Shown: positions 1 through 8,216 of the stretch, piece by piece
Layout: each line of letters opens with the position of its first letter
How positions within the stretch are numbered: the stretch's first letter is position 1
DNA from: Sphingomonadales bacterium
GTDB taxonomy: Bacteria; Pseudomonadota; Alphaproteobacteria; Sphingomonadales; Sphingomonadaceae
Length of the DNA: 64,000 nucleotides
Assembly: GCA_027486415.1 (NCBI GenBank)
Contig: JAIXPC010000008.1
Coordinates: 248,001-312,000, forward strand
Direction of reading: 5' to 3'
Position numbers and translations under genes: made by a program
The notes under the pieces: generated by a model
What the model was told of the DNA's origin: nothing
Database searches by the model: none
What the model saw: the letters and a program-made list of their open reading frames with translations, nothing else

Positions 1-489
1 GGGTTCCACCCAGGCAATGCGCGGCAGACCGGTCATCGGCCCGCGCAGCAGCAGGCGATCATGATCCACCGGCCCCGGCAGCTGCCAGTGCCGCGTCGCC
101 GCTGCCGTAAAGCCGAAACGGCCATAATAAGGCGCATCGCCGATCAGCAGCACCGGCGGGCTGTTGGCGGCATCGATGGCCGCCAGGCTGGCGCGCATCA
201 TTGCCGAACCGATGCCCAGCCCCTCGTGCGCGGCAGAGACGGCGACGGGGCCAAGCAGGATCATCGGCAGGCGGCTGCCACCCACGCTCCGCAGCCGGAT
301 CGGCCAGCATTGCAGGCTGCCCACCAACGTGTCGCCTTCGACGGCAACCACGCTGAACGGCGCCAGCATGGTGGCATTCTCACGCAGGCGATAGGCGGTG
401 CGGTTGTGCCGCGCCGGGCCAAAACGGTCGTCGAGCAGCGCCTCGACGGCGGACTGGTGCCGGGATTCAAGAGACAGGATGTCGATCAG
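1..489 (-). CDS. GNAT family N-acetyltransferase (3' end cut by the window)
   Basis: Putative acetyl-CoA-dependent N-acetyltransferase; the substrate cannot be told. The frame reads 163 codons to the window edge and looks like the small COG3153-type GNATs: a beta strand with GSLQCWPIRLR, an acetyl-CoA loop near VSAAHEGLGIGSAMM (the usual Q/RxxGxG/A is EGLGIG here), then VLLIGDAPYYGRFGF and a C-terminal LPGPVDHDRLLLR stretch typical of this family. The frame is closed by a TGA at 502-504, and there is no ATG, GTG or TTG between it and the conserved N-terminus. The first ATG (367-369) would remove about 40 residues. A CTG at 487-489 with GAAAG nine bases upstream is the best start I can offer. 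It lies downstream of the ATP synthase genes on the same strand, separated by 183 bases without a clear terminator. Family sure, start unsure. Confidence 0.75.
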   Translation of the reverse strand, partial: MIDILSLESRHQSAVEALLDDRFGPARHNRTAYRLRENATMLAPFSVVAVEGDTLVGSLQCWPIRLRSVGGSRLPMILLGPVAVSAAHEGLGIGSAMMRASLAAIDAANSPPVLLIGDAPYYGRFGFTAAATRHWQLPGPVDHDRLLLRGPMTGLPRIAWVEP

Positions 490-672
490 GGGACAGGGCT
501 TTCAGCAGGCGATACGGACAAGGACGAACAGGCACTGCACCGATAAGTGGCGCAGTGTCAGATTCGTCGGGCGTCTCGCGGCGAAAGCGTCATGTCCCCT
601 CACTATCAGGGGCGGGCCGGCTTCGCAATGATCAGCGGCGGCAGCTGGCGGAAACGACAGCCGCAGCGCCGA

Positions 673-1245
673 TCAGTGCAGGCGGCGATCCAGACCGGCG
701 ATGGCCTCTTCGGTCAGCCGGGTCTGCAGATCCTTGTCGGCACGGGCGGCGATGATCGCGGCGGCGGCCTTGGTGACCTGGGCGGCGACTTCGGCCTTCA
801 GCTCGGCAACGGCGGTGCGCTCGGCAGCCGCGATGCGGCCTTCGGCGGCGGCGGTGCGGCGGGCAATGGCCTCGCTGGCAGCGGCTTCGCTGGTCTTGAC
901 GAGCTCGGCGGCTTCAGCGACGGCGCGCTGGCGGATGGCGGCGGCGTCAGCCTCGGCAGCGGCCTTGGCGGCTTCGGCCTGGGCCAGCAGCGCTTCGGCT
1001 TCGCTCCGCAGGGCGGCAGCTTCGTTCAACTGGCGCTTCACGCCGGCAATGCGCTCGTCCAGCGCGTTGGCGATCAGCTTGGGCGCCTTGAAGACGACGA
1101 CCGCCAGCACGATGAAGATGGCAACGCCGGTGTAGACCCAGCCTTCGGCACCCACGCCGAACAGCGTGGCTTCGGCATGGGCTTCGGTGTGGGCGGCGCC
1201 ATCGGCGACGGTGCCGGCGGTGAGGACCTGTTCTTCAGCCATCAT
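673..1245 (-). CDS. atpF: F0F1 ATP synthase subunit b
   Basis: Peripheral-stalk subunit b of the F0 sector, which holds the F1 head against rotation. 190 residues: a long Ala/His/Glu N-terminal extension (residues 1-33), one membrane helix (about 36-54, VYTGVAIFIVLAVVVF), then a highly Ala/Glu/Arg-rich coiled coil to the C-terminus. The KAP motif just after the membrane helix and the LDERI segment fit the classical b form rather than b'. The start is the ATG at 1243-1245, with a second Met directly after it. Last gene of the F0 operon, 17 bases behind the b' gene. As in other alphaproteobacteria, the F1 genes are not in this operon. High confidence. Confidence 0.95.
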   Translation of the reverse strand: MMAEEQVLTAGTVADGAAHTEAHAEATLFGVGAEGWVYTGVAIFIVLAVVVFKAPKLIANALDERIAGVKRQLNEAAALRSEAEALLAQAEAAKAAAEADAAAIRQRAVAEAAELVKTSEAAASEAIARRTAAAEGRIAAAERTAVAELKAEVAAQVTKAAAAIIAARADKDLQTRLTEEAIAGLDRRLH

Positions 1246-1262
1246 CGTTCCTCGGCGCCTGA

Positions 1263-1739
1263 TCAGCGATTGGCCAGCGCCGACGAAACGTCGGCGGGGG
1301 TGACGGTGATGCCGGCCAGCTTGGCAACCGCTTCGCTGGTCAGATCTGCCACGGTGGTTTCCAGACTGGCCCGGGCGGCGGTGCGCGCGGCAGCCAGCCT
1401 TGTGGCAGCGGCTTCGGCATCGGCATCCAGCTTGGCAGCCAGCGCCTTCATCTGGGTGTCAGCCGCCTTGGCAGCCGCATCGCGGGCCTTGGCAACTTCG
1501 GCCTGCGCCGCGTCACGGGCGGCCTTCATGGCGGCTTCGTGAGTTGCGCGCAGGGTGTCGGCCGTGGCCTTGGCGGCCTCGGCGCGATCAAGATCGCCGG
1601 CGACTTGCGTTTCACGCGCTTCGATCACCCGGCCCACCTTGGGCAGGGTCGGCCGCACCACGACGACATAGAGCAGCGTGAAGAACACGCCGAACCAGAA
1701 CATCTGGGATGCGAAATTGGCAGGATCAAATTGCGGCAC
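1263..1739 (-). CDS. F0F1 ATP synthase subunit b'
   Basis: Second peripheral-stalk subunit (b'), which pairs with b as a heterodimer in alphaproteobacteria and photosynthetic organisms. 158 residues: the N-terminus MPQFDPANFASQMFWF leads into a membrane helix (about residues 12-30, VFFTLLYVVVVRPTLP), and the PTLPKVGRVIEAR segment is the usual b' signature after the membrane. The rest is an Ala-rich amphipathic coiled coil. It lies between the c subunit gene (72 bases upstream) and b (17 bases downstream), which is the standard alphaproteobacterial order. Sequence and position agree, so confidence is high. Confidence 0.93.
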   Translation of the reverse strand: MPQFDPANFASQMFWFGVFFTLLYVVVVRPTLPKVGRVIEARETQVAGDLDRAEAAKATADTLRATHEAAMKAARDAAQAEVAKARDAAAKAADTQMKALAAKLDADAEAAATRLAAARTAARASLETTVADLTSEAVAKLAGITVTPADVSSALANR

Positions 1740-1811
1740 GGAATATCCCCGGCTTTGCAGGCATCAAACAGCGGGGCGTCTGGCGCACATCGCCAGACGC
1801 CCGCGCCAAAA

Positions 1812-2036
1812 TCAGCCGAACGCCAGCGCCAGCGCGACGACGGCGGCGATCAGGCCCAGAGCTTCGGTCACGGCGAAGCCGAAGATCAGGCGGGCGCCGA
1901 GCTTGTCGGCAGCGGCCGGGTTGCGCAGCGCGCCCTGGAGGAACATGCCGAAGATGATGCCGACGCCGATGGCGGCGAAACCGGCACCCATGGCAGCGAG
2001 ACCGGCACCGATCAGCTTGTAAGCAGCGACTTCCAT
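1812..2036 (-). CDS. atpE: F0F1 ATP synthase subunit c
   Basis: Proteolipid subunit of the rotating c ring that carries protons across the membrane. 74 residues, two membrane hairpin helices. The first contains the Gly/Ala-rich repeat GAGLAAMGAGFAAIGVGI, the polar loop is ALRNPAAADK (with the conserved R-N-P), and the second helix carries the essential carboxylate as Glu in FAVTEALGLI. The residues around the Glu match a proton-type rather than a sodium-type site, though this is an inference. The ATG at 2034-2036 is preceded by AGGACGTAC, a usable ribosome site. Very high confidence. Confidence 0.97.
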   Translation of the reverse strand: MEVAAYKLIGAGLAAMGAGFAAIGVGIIFGMFLQGALRNPAAADKLGARLIFGFAVTEALGLIAAVVALALAFG

Positions 2037-2072
2037 TGTACGTCCTTTGCGTGATGTAACAGGTTGCAGTGA

Positions 2073-2813
2073 TTAGTGAAGGTTGACAGCGTCGTTCAGG
2101 TAGATGCTGGCCAGCAGGGCGAACACATAGGCCTGCACCACCGCGATCAGCAGTTCCAGCGCGGTCAGCGCGACGTTGACGCCCAGCGGAATGATGCCAA
2201 GGCCAACATTGACCGCGCCCAGCGATACGACGAAGCCGCCAAAGACCTTCATCAGCACGTGGCCGGCGGTCATGTTGGCGAACAGCCGGATCGCCAGCGT
2301 GAACGGGCGCGACAGGAACGACAGGAATTCGATTGCCGCCACCAGCGGCGCCACGAACAGCGGCGTGCCTTCCGGCAGGAACAGCGAGAAGAAATGCAGG
2401 CCGTGACGGGCAAAGCCGACGGCAACCACCAGCACGAACACGATCATGGCGAGCGCGAAGGTGACGGCGATGTGGCTGGTGGGCGTGAAGCTGTGCACGA
2501 ACGGCACCATGCCCAACAGGTTGCAGGCCAGCACGAACACGAATACGGCAAAGATCAGCGGTGCGTATTTCAGGCCTTCCTTGCCGACGTTTTCGCGCAG
2601 CATGTCGCGAATGAAATCATAAAGAAGTTCAACGGCGGCCTGCATGCGGCCCGGCACCAGCTGCGGGCGCGCGGTGCCAATGAACAGGAACGCAGCGACG
2701 GTGATCAGCGCGATCAGCATCCACAGCGAGCTGTTCGTGAACGACAGATCGAACCCGCCCGCGCTGATCGGCGCGATCGTTTCGATCTTGAACTGCTCCA
2801 TCGGGTTGGCCAC
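2073..2813 (-). CDS. atpB: F0F1 ATP synthase subunit a
   Basis: Stator subunit a, which forms the two proton half-channels against the c ring. 246 residues with five to six hydrophobic helices. The essential Arg is visible in FTLAIRLFANMTAGH, the family signature, and the C-terminal helix ELLIAVVQAYVFALLASIYL is also characteristic. The start at 2813 gives MANPMEQFKIE, the usual short N-terminal segment (MEQFxI). It begins 6 bases after the AtpI stop, so the two are probably translated together, and the c subunit follows after 36 bases. Inner membrane protein; very high confidence. Confidence 0.97.
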   Translation of the reverse strand: MANPMEQFKIETIAPISAGGFDLSFTNSSLWMLIALITVAAFLFIGTARPQLVPGRMQAAVELLYDFIRDMLRENVGKEGLKYAPLIFAVFVFVLACNLLGMVPFVHSFTPTSHIAVTFALAMIVFVLVVAVGFARHGLHFFSLFLPEGTPLFVAPLVAAIEFLSFLSRPFTLAIRLFANMTAGHVLMKVFGGFVVSLGAVNVGLGIIPLGVNVALTALELLIAVVQAYVFALLASIYLNDAVNLH

Positions 2814-2819
2814 GGCCGT

Positions 2820-3131
2820 TCAATCCTCGTCTTCGTCGTCGCTGGCCAGCGTCTGCTGATCCAGAATTTTTTGCCGCCGCAGTGACTGGTACAGACCAGT
2901 CACAAACCCCAGCAGCAGCATCGCGATCAGGCCCCAGGGGCCGGTTCCAAACTGCCGGTCGATGAACCAGCCGATGAAAGCGCCTGCCAGCATCGCGCCG
3001 ATGAATTCGGACGCTGCCTGCCAGCCCGCGTTTTCCGCCTGCTTGCTGCCGTCCTTCCGGCCGGATTCGGCTTCACGGGCTGCAGCGATGCGGCGCGCGA
3101 GGCTGTCCTCGTCGGTGGGCGGTTCAGCCAA
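2820..3131 (-). CDS. atpI: AtpI/AtpZ-type F0F1 assembly protein
   Basis: Small accessory membrane protein coded first in many F0 operons; known relatives help c-ring assembly or Mg/Ca transport. 103 residues: charged N-terminus with Arg/Glu/Lys (1-35), two membrane helices (about 40-58 ASEFIGAMLAGAFIGWFI, and 66-84 GPWGLIAMLLLGFVTGLY), then an acidic tail ending in DDEDED. The GW-F/I-D pattern between the helices (GWFIDRQFGTGPWG) is the family hallmark. It is the first gene after the promoter at 3216-3244 and runs into atpB with a 6-base gap. Confidence 0.88.
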   Translation of the reverse strand: MAEPPTDEDSLARRIAAAREAESGRKDGSKQAENAGWQAASEFIGAMLAGAFIGWFIDRQFGTGPWGLIAMLLLGFVTGLYQSLRRQKILDQQTLASDDEDED

Positions 3132-3215
3132 GGCGAAGAACCCCTGTCGTCAACGATGTCGCCTGCCGGATATGACAGACGGCCCTGCCAGCACTGCCGG
3201 CAAGACTTGGCGCGC

Positions 3216-3244
3216 GTCCTAGAGGCGGGGGGTGGGCCTGTCAA
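3216..3244 (-). promoter_or_regulatory. Probable promoter of the atpI-B-E-F'-F operon
   Basis: Read on the minus strand: a perfect -35 TTGACA (3239-3244), a 17-base spacer and a -10-like TAGGAC (3216-3221). The expected start of transcription is about 75-80 bases before the atpI ATG at 3131. It sits in the 169-base gap between smc and atpI, so the ATP synthase genes need not depend on smc transcription. The -10 is weak by the E. coli rule, but the -35 and spacing are ideal. Confidence 0.6.
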
Positions 3245-3260
3245 CCGTTGTGCAGTGCAA

Positions 3261-3294
3261 CCTTGGCGCAATTGCCAGCGCTGTGGCGCCAAGG
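3261..3294 (-). terminator. Inverted repeat after smc, possible terminator without a T-run
   Basis: Perfect 9-base arms CCTTGGCGC (3261-3269) and GCGCCAAGG (3286-3294) with a 16-base loop, beginning 6 bases after the smc stop. There is no run of T after it on the minus strand, so it may end transcription poorly, protect the smc mRNA 3' end, or be a protein site upstream of the atp promoter. Confidence 0.4.
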
Positions 3295-3300
3295 CGGCAC

Positions 3301-6300
3301 TCACGCCATGGCCACGAGTTTCTCGGCCGTCTGCAGGTCGACGCTGACCAGCTGGCTGACGCCGGGCTCCCCCATCGTCACGCCGAACAGGCGGTGCATG
3401 CGGCTCATCGAAACGGCATTGTGGGTGACGATCAGGAAGCGTGTCGCGGTTTCGGCGGCCATGCGATCCAGCAGGTCGCAAAAGCGTTCGACATTGGCGT
3501 CATCCAGCGGCGCATCGACTTCGTCGAGCACGCAGATCGGCGCCGGATTGGCGAGAAACAGCGCAAAGATCAGGGCGGTCGCGGTCAACGCCTGTTCGCC
3601 CCCTGACAAGAGCGTGAGCGACTGGAGCTTCTTGCCCGGCGGCTGCGCCATGATCTCCAGCCCCGCTTCCAGCGGATCATCGGATTCGATCAGTGCCAGC
3701 TGCGCCTCGCCGCCGCCAAACAGATCGGTGAACAGGGTGCGGAAATGGCTGTCGACGGCCTGGAACGCCGCCGCCAGCCGCTGCCGCCCTTCACGATTGA
3801 GGCTGCCGATGGAACCGCGCAGGCGGGCGATGGCGGTATCCAGCTCGGCCTTTTCGGCAGCCGTCAGCTGTGCCTGCTCTTCCAGTTCCTTCAGTTCGAT
3901 ATCGGCGCGCAGGTTGACCGGGCCAAGCCGGTCGCGCTCGGCGGAGAGCGCATCGAGGCTCTGGGCCAGCGCATCGGCGTCGCCGGGTTCGATGCCGAAA
4001 CCGAAACGCCCCGGCAGCAGCGGCGGCGGGCACTGGAAACGTTCGCCACAATTGCGTTCCAGCGCCAGCCGCGCCTCGTCCTGGTGCTCGGCCTCGGCAC
4101 GGGCGCTGGCGCGCAGTTCGCGGGCTTCGGCCACGTCGGCATCGGCAGCGCGGGCCTGCGCGGTGACGCTGTTCACGCTGGTTTCCGCCTGCGCCAGCCG
4201 GTCGGCAGCGGCAGCGCGGGTGGCATCGGCCTGTTCGGTGGCGGTCGCCAGCCCGGCCAGATCGGCCACGATGGCGCGGTTGCGGGCGGCGATGCCGGCG
4301 CGATCCTCCTCGGCGGCGGCCTTGCGCTGGGCAAGCTCGTCACGCTGGCCAGCGCTGGCGGCGATGCGGCGCTGCCAGTCAGCCTGTTCGCCGGCAATGG
4401 CAGCACGGCGGCGTTCGCCAGCATCGGCATCGCGCGCGGCGGTTTCGACAGCGGCGCGGGCGGCGGCGAGCGCGGCGCGGGTGGTCTCGCCATCGCGGCG
4501 CGCCGTGGCCAGCGCTTCGGACAGGGCGGAAAGGGCCTCGCTGCCCGGCACGGCGGCGCGGGCGGTTTCGGCCTCTGCCGCCAGACGGGCGCGGTCGGCC
4601 TCGGCCTGCGCGGCAGCGGTCTTCAGGCTGGCCTCTTCGCCGGCCGCCCGCGCCGCAGCGGTTTCCGCCTGCGCCAGCCGGCCGCGCGCTTCGGTCAGGG
4701 TGCGGGCGGCAATGTCGCGTTTCTGGCGGGCGGTGCGTTCGGCAGTGGCGGCAGCCGTCGCCGCCTCTTCCGCAGCGCGCAGGGCGGCGGCGGCCTTGTC
4801 CTGCGCGGCGCTGGCGGCCTGCTTTTCGGCCTCCAGTTCGGCGGCGCGGCGGCGGGCGCGCAACCGCGCGGCGGCGGCATCGGTGCGGCCGCCGCCATCG
4901 ATCAGCCCATCCCAGCGCCACAATTTGCCATCGCGGCTGACGAGGCGCTGGCCGGGCTTCAGCTGCGCCAGCATGGCGGCATCAGGCGCGCCATCGATCA
5001 CGCCGATCTGCGCCAGCCGCCGGGCCAGTTCGGGTGGCGCCTGCACGTGATCGGCAATGGCAACCGCGCCGGCGGGCAGCGCCGGATCGTCGGCAGCGCC
5101 TGCACCCGCAAACCGCCGGGCCACCTGCGAATCGGCAGGGCCGGCATCCATGTCCTCCCCCAGCGCGGCAGCGAGCGCGGCTTCAAAGCCCGCCGCGACC
5201 ACCAGCCGGTCGGCAATGCGCGGCCCCTTGCCCTGATCGGCGGCCAGGCGCCGTGCCAATGCCTGCGCTTCGGCCTCCAGGCTGGCCAGCGTCGCCCGCG
5301 CCGCCGCCAGCGCAGCAGAGGCCTCACTGCGCGCCGCATCGGCGGCCGGGCGGCCAGCCTCGGCAGCCGCAACCTCGGTCTCGCAGGCAGCAACGTCAGC
5401 CTGCGCCCTGGACACTGCTTCCTGAAACTGCGTCACGTCAGGGGCCGGTGCCAGCCGGGCCAACCGATCTGCCAATGCACGCGCTTCGGATTCAGCGCGC
5501 ATCGCGCGCGCTGTGGCAGCGGATGCCGCATCGGTGGCAGCCCGCGCCGCAGCGGCGGCAGCGGCGTGCGCCGCCATGGCATCGGAAAGACGTGTTTCGG
5601 CAGCATTTGCCGCCGTTCCGGCAGCGCTCAGCCGCTCCGCCAGCGCCGGGCGATCCGCCGCCAGCGCCGCCAGCCGCTCTGCCAGCGCCGCCGCTTCAGC
5701 CGCCAGCCGCTCCCCGGCGCGGGCTGCATCATCGGCCAGGCTGGCCTCCCGCGCGGCATCACGATCGATGCTGGCCAGGCTGGCCGCGATGGCCGCATCA
5801 CGCCGGGCGAGTTCCTGCGCTTCGGCCTCCAGCAGGGCCCGGCGCTGGCGCAGCGCCTGGGCGGCCGCCGCGGCTTCGGCCTCGGCCTGGCGCAGGGCCG
5901 GCAGGCCGGCACCGGCCTCATCGGCCTGCGCGGTCAGGCTGGCGGCAAGGCGGGTGCGTTCGGCGGCGAGCGTTTCCGCCGCGACCGCCGCCTGCCGGGC
6001 CCGTTCACTGGCGGCCACGGCGGCATGCCAGCGCGCGTGCAGCAGTGCCGCCTCACCATGGCGAATCCGGTCGGAAAGGCTGCGATAGCGTTCGGCAGAC
6101 CGCGCCTGCCGGCGCAGCGTTGCCGCCTGCGTTTCCAGCCCGCGCACCACGTCATCCAGCCGCGCCACATTCGCTTCTGCCGCGCGCAGCCGAATTTCCG
6201 CCTCGCGCCGGCGCACGGCCAACCCGGCGATTCCAGCCGCTTCCTCAAGCAGTTGGCGGCGCTCGGCCGGCTTGGCCGCAATGATGGCGCTGATGCGGCC

Positions 6301-6711
6301 TTGGCCGACGATGGCCGGGCTGTGCGCGCCGGTGGCCGAATCGGCAAACAACAGGCGCACATCCTGGGCGCGTGTGTCCCTGCCATTCAGCCGGTAATCG
6401 GAACCCGCGCCGCGCTGGATGCGCCGCTGCACCTCGATCTCTTCGCCAGCGCTGCCCGCCAATGACAGGGTGACAGTGGCAAATTCGCGCGCGGGCCGGG
6501 CGGCGGTGCCGGCGAAGATAACGTCGTCCATGCCGCCCGATCGCATCGATTTCGGGCTGGCCTCCCCCATCACCCAGCGCAGGGCTTCGAGCAGGTTGGA
6601 CTTGCCGCAGCCATTGGGGCCGACAACGCCGGTCAGCCCCGGCTCGATCAGCAGATCTGCCGGTTCAACAAAGGACTTGAAGCCCGCAAGGCGAAGTCGC
6701 CTGAACTCCAA
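3301..6711 (-). CDS. smc: Chromosome segregation protein SMC
   Basis: ABC-type ATPase that forms a coiled-coil ring and organises the chromosome after replication, normally with ScpA and ScpB. 1136 residues, the usual length. Walker A GPNGCGKSN at residues 31-39, signature motif LLSGGEQ at about 1034-1040, Walker B VLDEVD at about 1061-1066 and a D-loop APLDDAN. Two very Ala/Arg/Glu-rich coiled coils flank a hinge around residues 490-560 (AALGEDMDAG to ARRLAQIGVIDG). The start is a TTG at 6709-6711 (LEFRRLRLAGFKSFV fits the family N-terminus), with AGGTAAG just upstream. It lies 3 bases after the upstream dsbA-like gene, so it is probably cotranscribed with it. Confidence 0.96.
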   Translation of the reverse strand: MEFRRLRLAGFKSFVEPADLLIEPGLTGVVGPNGCGKSNLLEALRWVMGEASPKSMRSGGMDDVIFAGTAARPAREFATVTLSLAGSAGEEIEVQRRIQRGAGSDYRLNGRDTRAQDVRLLFADSATGAHSPAIVGQGRISAIIAAKPAERRQLLEEAAGIAGLAVRRREAEIRLRAAEANVARLDDVVRGLETQAATLRRQARSAERYRSLSDRIRHGEAALLHARWHAAVAASERARQAAVAAETLAAERTRLAASLTAQADEAGAGLPALRQAEAEAAAAAQALRQRRALLEAEAQELARRDAAIAASLASIDRDAAREASLADDAARAGERLAAEAAALAERLAALAADRPALAERLSAAGTAANAAETRLSDAMAAHAAAAAAARAATDAASAATARAMRAESEARALADRLARLAPAPDVTQFQEAVSRAQADVAACETEVAAAEAGRPAADAARSEASAALAAARATLASLEAEAQALARRLAADQGKGPRIADRLVVAAGFEAALAAALGEDMDAGPADSQVARRFAGAGAADDPALPAGAVAIADHVQAPPELARRLAQIGVIDGAPDAAMLAQLKPGQRLVSRDGKLWRWDGLIDGGGRTDAAAARLRARRRAAELEAEKQAASAAQDKAAAALRAAEEAATAAATAERTARQKRDIAARTLTEARGRLAQAETAAARAAGEEASLKTAAAQAEADRARLAAEAETARAAVPGSEALSALSEALATARRDGETTRAALAAARAAVETAARDADAGERRRAAIAGEQADWQRRIAASAGQRDELAQRKAAAEEDRAGIAARNRAIVADLAGLATATEQADATRAAAADRLAQAETSVNSVTAQARAADADVAEARELRASARAEAEHQDEARLALERNCGERFQCPPPLLPGRFGFGIEPGDADALAQSLDALSAERDRLGPVNLRADIELKELEEQAQLTAAEKAELDTAIARLRGSIGSLNREGRQRLAAAFQAVDSHFRTLFTDLFGGGEAQLALIESDDPLEAGLEIMAQPPGKKLQSLTLLSGGEQALTATALIFALFLANPAPICVLDEVDAPLDDANVERFCDLLDRMAAETATRFLIVTHNAVSMSRMHRLFGVTMGEPGVSQLVSVDLQTAEKLVAMA

Positions 6712-6714
6712 GGC

Positions 6715-7452
6715 TTACCTCAGGGCAGCCTGCAGCTTGGGTTCAAGGTCGGCCCAGGTGAACACGCCTTCCTGCACCGTGCCATTGATGATGAAGCTGG
6801 GCGTGCCGGTCAGCTTGTATTCGTTGACCGCCTGGTTCCTGAGATCGTTCACGGCCTTCACCTGCTCCGGATCGGCCAGGCACTGATCGAACTTGGCGCG
6901 CGGGATGCCGCGCAGCTTCACATAATCGGCAAGGCCGCCCAGTTCGGCCATGCGGCGGATGGCCTGATCTTCGGGCAGATTGGCAAAGCTCTGCTGATCG
7001 GCCTTGGAAATGCGGCTGAACGGCTCGGTCCAGCCGGCCTGATCGGCGTAGAAATTGTCAAGCAGGCCAAAGAACGCTGCCGGGCCCTGGCAGCGCGCCA
7101 GCACGGTGGCGGCATAATCCGGGCCGTTCAGGACGAAATTGCGGAATTCATAGGAAACATTGCCGCTGGCGACATATTTGCTCTTGATGGTGGCCGAGGC
7201 CGCTTCGTGGAATTCGCGGCAGTGCGGGCAGGTGAGCGAGGCGAATTCGACCAGCTTCACCTTGGCATCGGGGTTGCCCATGCGGATGCCACCTTCGGGC
7301 GTTGCCGCCACCACGTCGAACCAGTTCTGCCCGGCAGGGGCCGCGACCGCCGGGCCGGCGGGGGCATCGGCAGCCGGGGTCGCCGTCTTGCTGTCGTTGC
7401 AGGCGGCCAGAGCGAGAGCCAGGCCAGAGATCATCAGGAAACGCGACATCAT
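6715..7452 (-). CDS. DsbA-family thiol:disulfide oxidoreductase, lipoprotein (copy 1)
   Basis: Envelope thioredoxin-fold protein of the DsbA type. 245 residues from the ATG at 7450-7452. The N-terminus MMSRFLMISGLALALAAC has a lipobox (LAAC, Cys18), so it is probably a membrane-anchored lipoprotein. A Pro/Ala-rich linker follows, then the thioredoxin fold with the CPHC redox centre at Cys75/Cys78 (FASLTCPHCREF), a helical insert, and the cis-Pro loop TGTPSFIING near residue 213. CPHC is the DsbA-type motif. The start overlaps the stop of copy 2 (ATGA), so the pair is translationally coupled, and smc follows after 3 bases. The two copies are clearly related but diverged. Whether this one oxidises or isomerises thiols cannot be read from the sequence. 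Confidence 0.9.
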   Translation of the reverse strand: MMSRFLMISGLALALAACNDSKTATPAADAPAGPAVAAPAGQNWFDVVAATPEGGIRMGNPDAKVKLVEFASLTCPHCREFHEAASATIKSKYVASGNVSYEFRNFVLNGPDYAATVLARCQGPAAFFGLLDNFYADQAGWTEPFSRISKADQQSFANLPEDQAIRRMAELGGLADYVKLRGIPRAKFDQCLADPEQVKAVNDLRNQAVNEYKLTGTPSFIINGTVQEGVFTWADLEPKLQAALR

Positions 7453-8174
7453 TTCGTCCTCTTGGGGGCGTTGGCGACAGCGGCGGTGAGCAGCGGTTCG
7501 AGGCTGGCCCAATCGAACACGGTCTGCATCTTGCCGTTGATCAGGAAACTGGGTGTGCCTTGCAGGCCATGAGTCTGCACGGCATCGCTGCGGATCGCCA
7601 TCAAGCGGTCGCTGCCGGGCTTGGCTGCGATGCAGGCATCATAACGGGCGCGGGGGATACCAGCGGCGGCGGCAAATTCCGGCAGCTTGCCGGCCACCGC
7701 CATGGCCGGGCCCTGCGCGTCGGCGGGGAGGCCCTGGATACGGGTTCGTTCCGATTCGGGGATGGCCATGAACGGGCGCATCAATTCGTCCTGCCGCTTG
7801 TAGACGCGGTCGACAAAGGCCCAGGCCTGCGCCGCTGGCTGGCACTGCATCAACAGCCCGGCCATCAGATCGACGCCGTTCAGCGAAAATGGGCGATATT
7901 CGTAACTGACCTGGCCCGAAGCGAGCCAGCGCGACTTGATCACCGGCAAACCGGTCTCGTGGAAATGCCGGCAGTGGGGGCAGGTCAGCGATCCGAACTC
8001 CACCAGTTTCACCGCGGCGTTGGGATTGCCCATCAGCACCCCGCCCTGCGGCGTGGTCGCCAGCCGGGTCGACCAATCAGCCGGGGCTGCAGCGCGCGGC
8101 GACGGCTTGGGCGCAGCAGCCATAACGGGGCCGGCGGCAAGCGCGGCGATGAGCAGGAGGGCGAGAGGACGCAT
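7449..8174 (-). CDS. DsbA-family thiol:disulfide oxidoreductase, secreted (copy 2)
   Basis: Second DsbA-like protein, 241 residues. It has a classical signal peptide (MRPLALLLIAALAAGPVMAA, cleavage after AMA/AAA) rather than the lipobox of copy 1, so it is probably soluble in the periplasm. Redox motif CPHC at Cys65/Cys68 in FGSLTCPHCRHF and cis-Pro loop GTPSFLING near the C-terminus. The segment around GGVLMGNPNAAVKLVEF lines up with GGIRMGNPDAKVKLVEF in copy 1, supporting a tandem duplication. It lies 42 bases after dciA and overlaps copy 1 by four bases. Confidence 0.9.
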   Translation of the reverse strand: MRPLALLLIAALAAGPVMAAAPKPSPRAAAPADWSTRLATTPQGGVLMGNPNAAVKLVEFGSLTCPHCRHFHETGLPVIKSRWLASGQVSYEYRPFSLNGVDLMAGLLMQCQPAAQAWAFVDRVYKRQDELMRPFMAIPESERTRIQGLPADAQGPAMAVAGKLPEFAAAAGIPRARYDACIAAKPGSDRLMAIRSDAVQTHGLQGTPSFLINGKMQTVFDWASLEPLLTAAVANAPKRTK

Positions 8175-8216
8175 CCCTCTTCTCTAGCGTGAGGCAGGCG
8201 GCAGCGCCAAGCCCCC

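Noticed and set aside
3745-6465. A 906-codon open frame on the plus strand opposite smc, and similar long plus-strand frames around it
   Set aside because: Its product is low-complexity Gly/Arg/Gln without any motif, while the minus strand gives a full SMC with all ATPase motifs. Long antisense frames are normal at this GC content.
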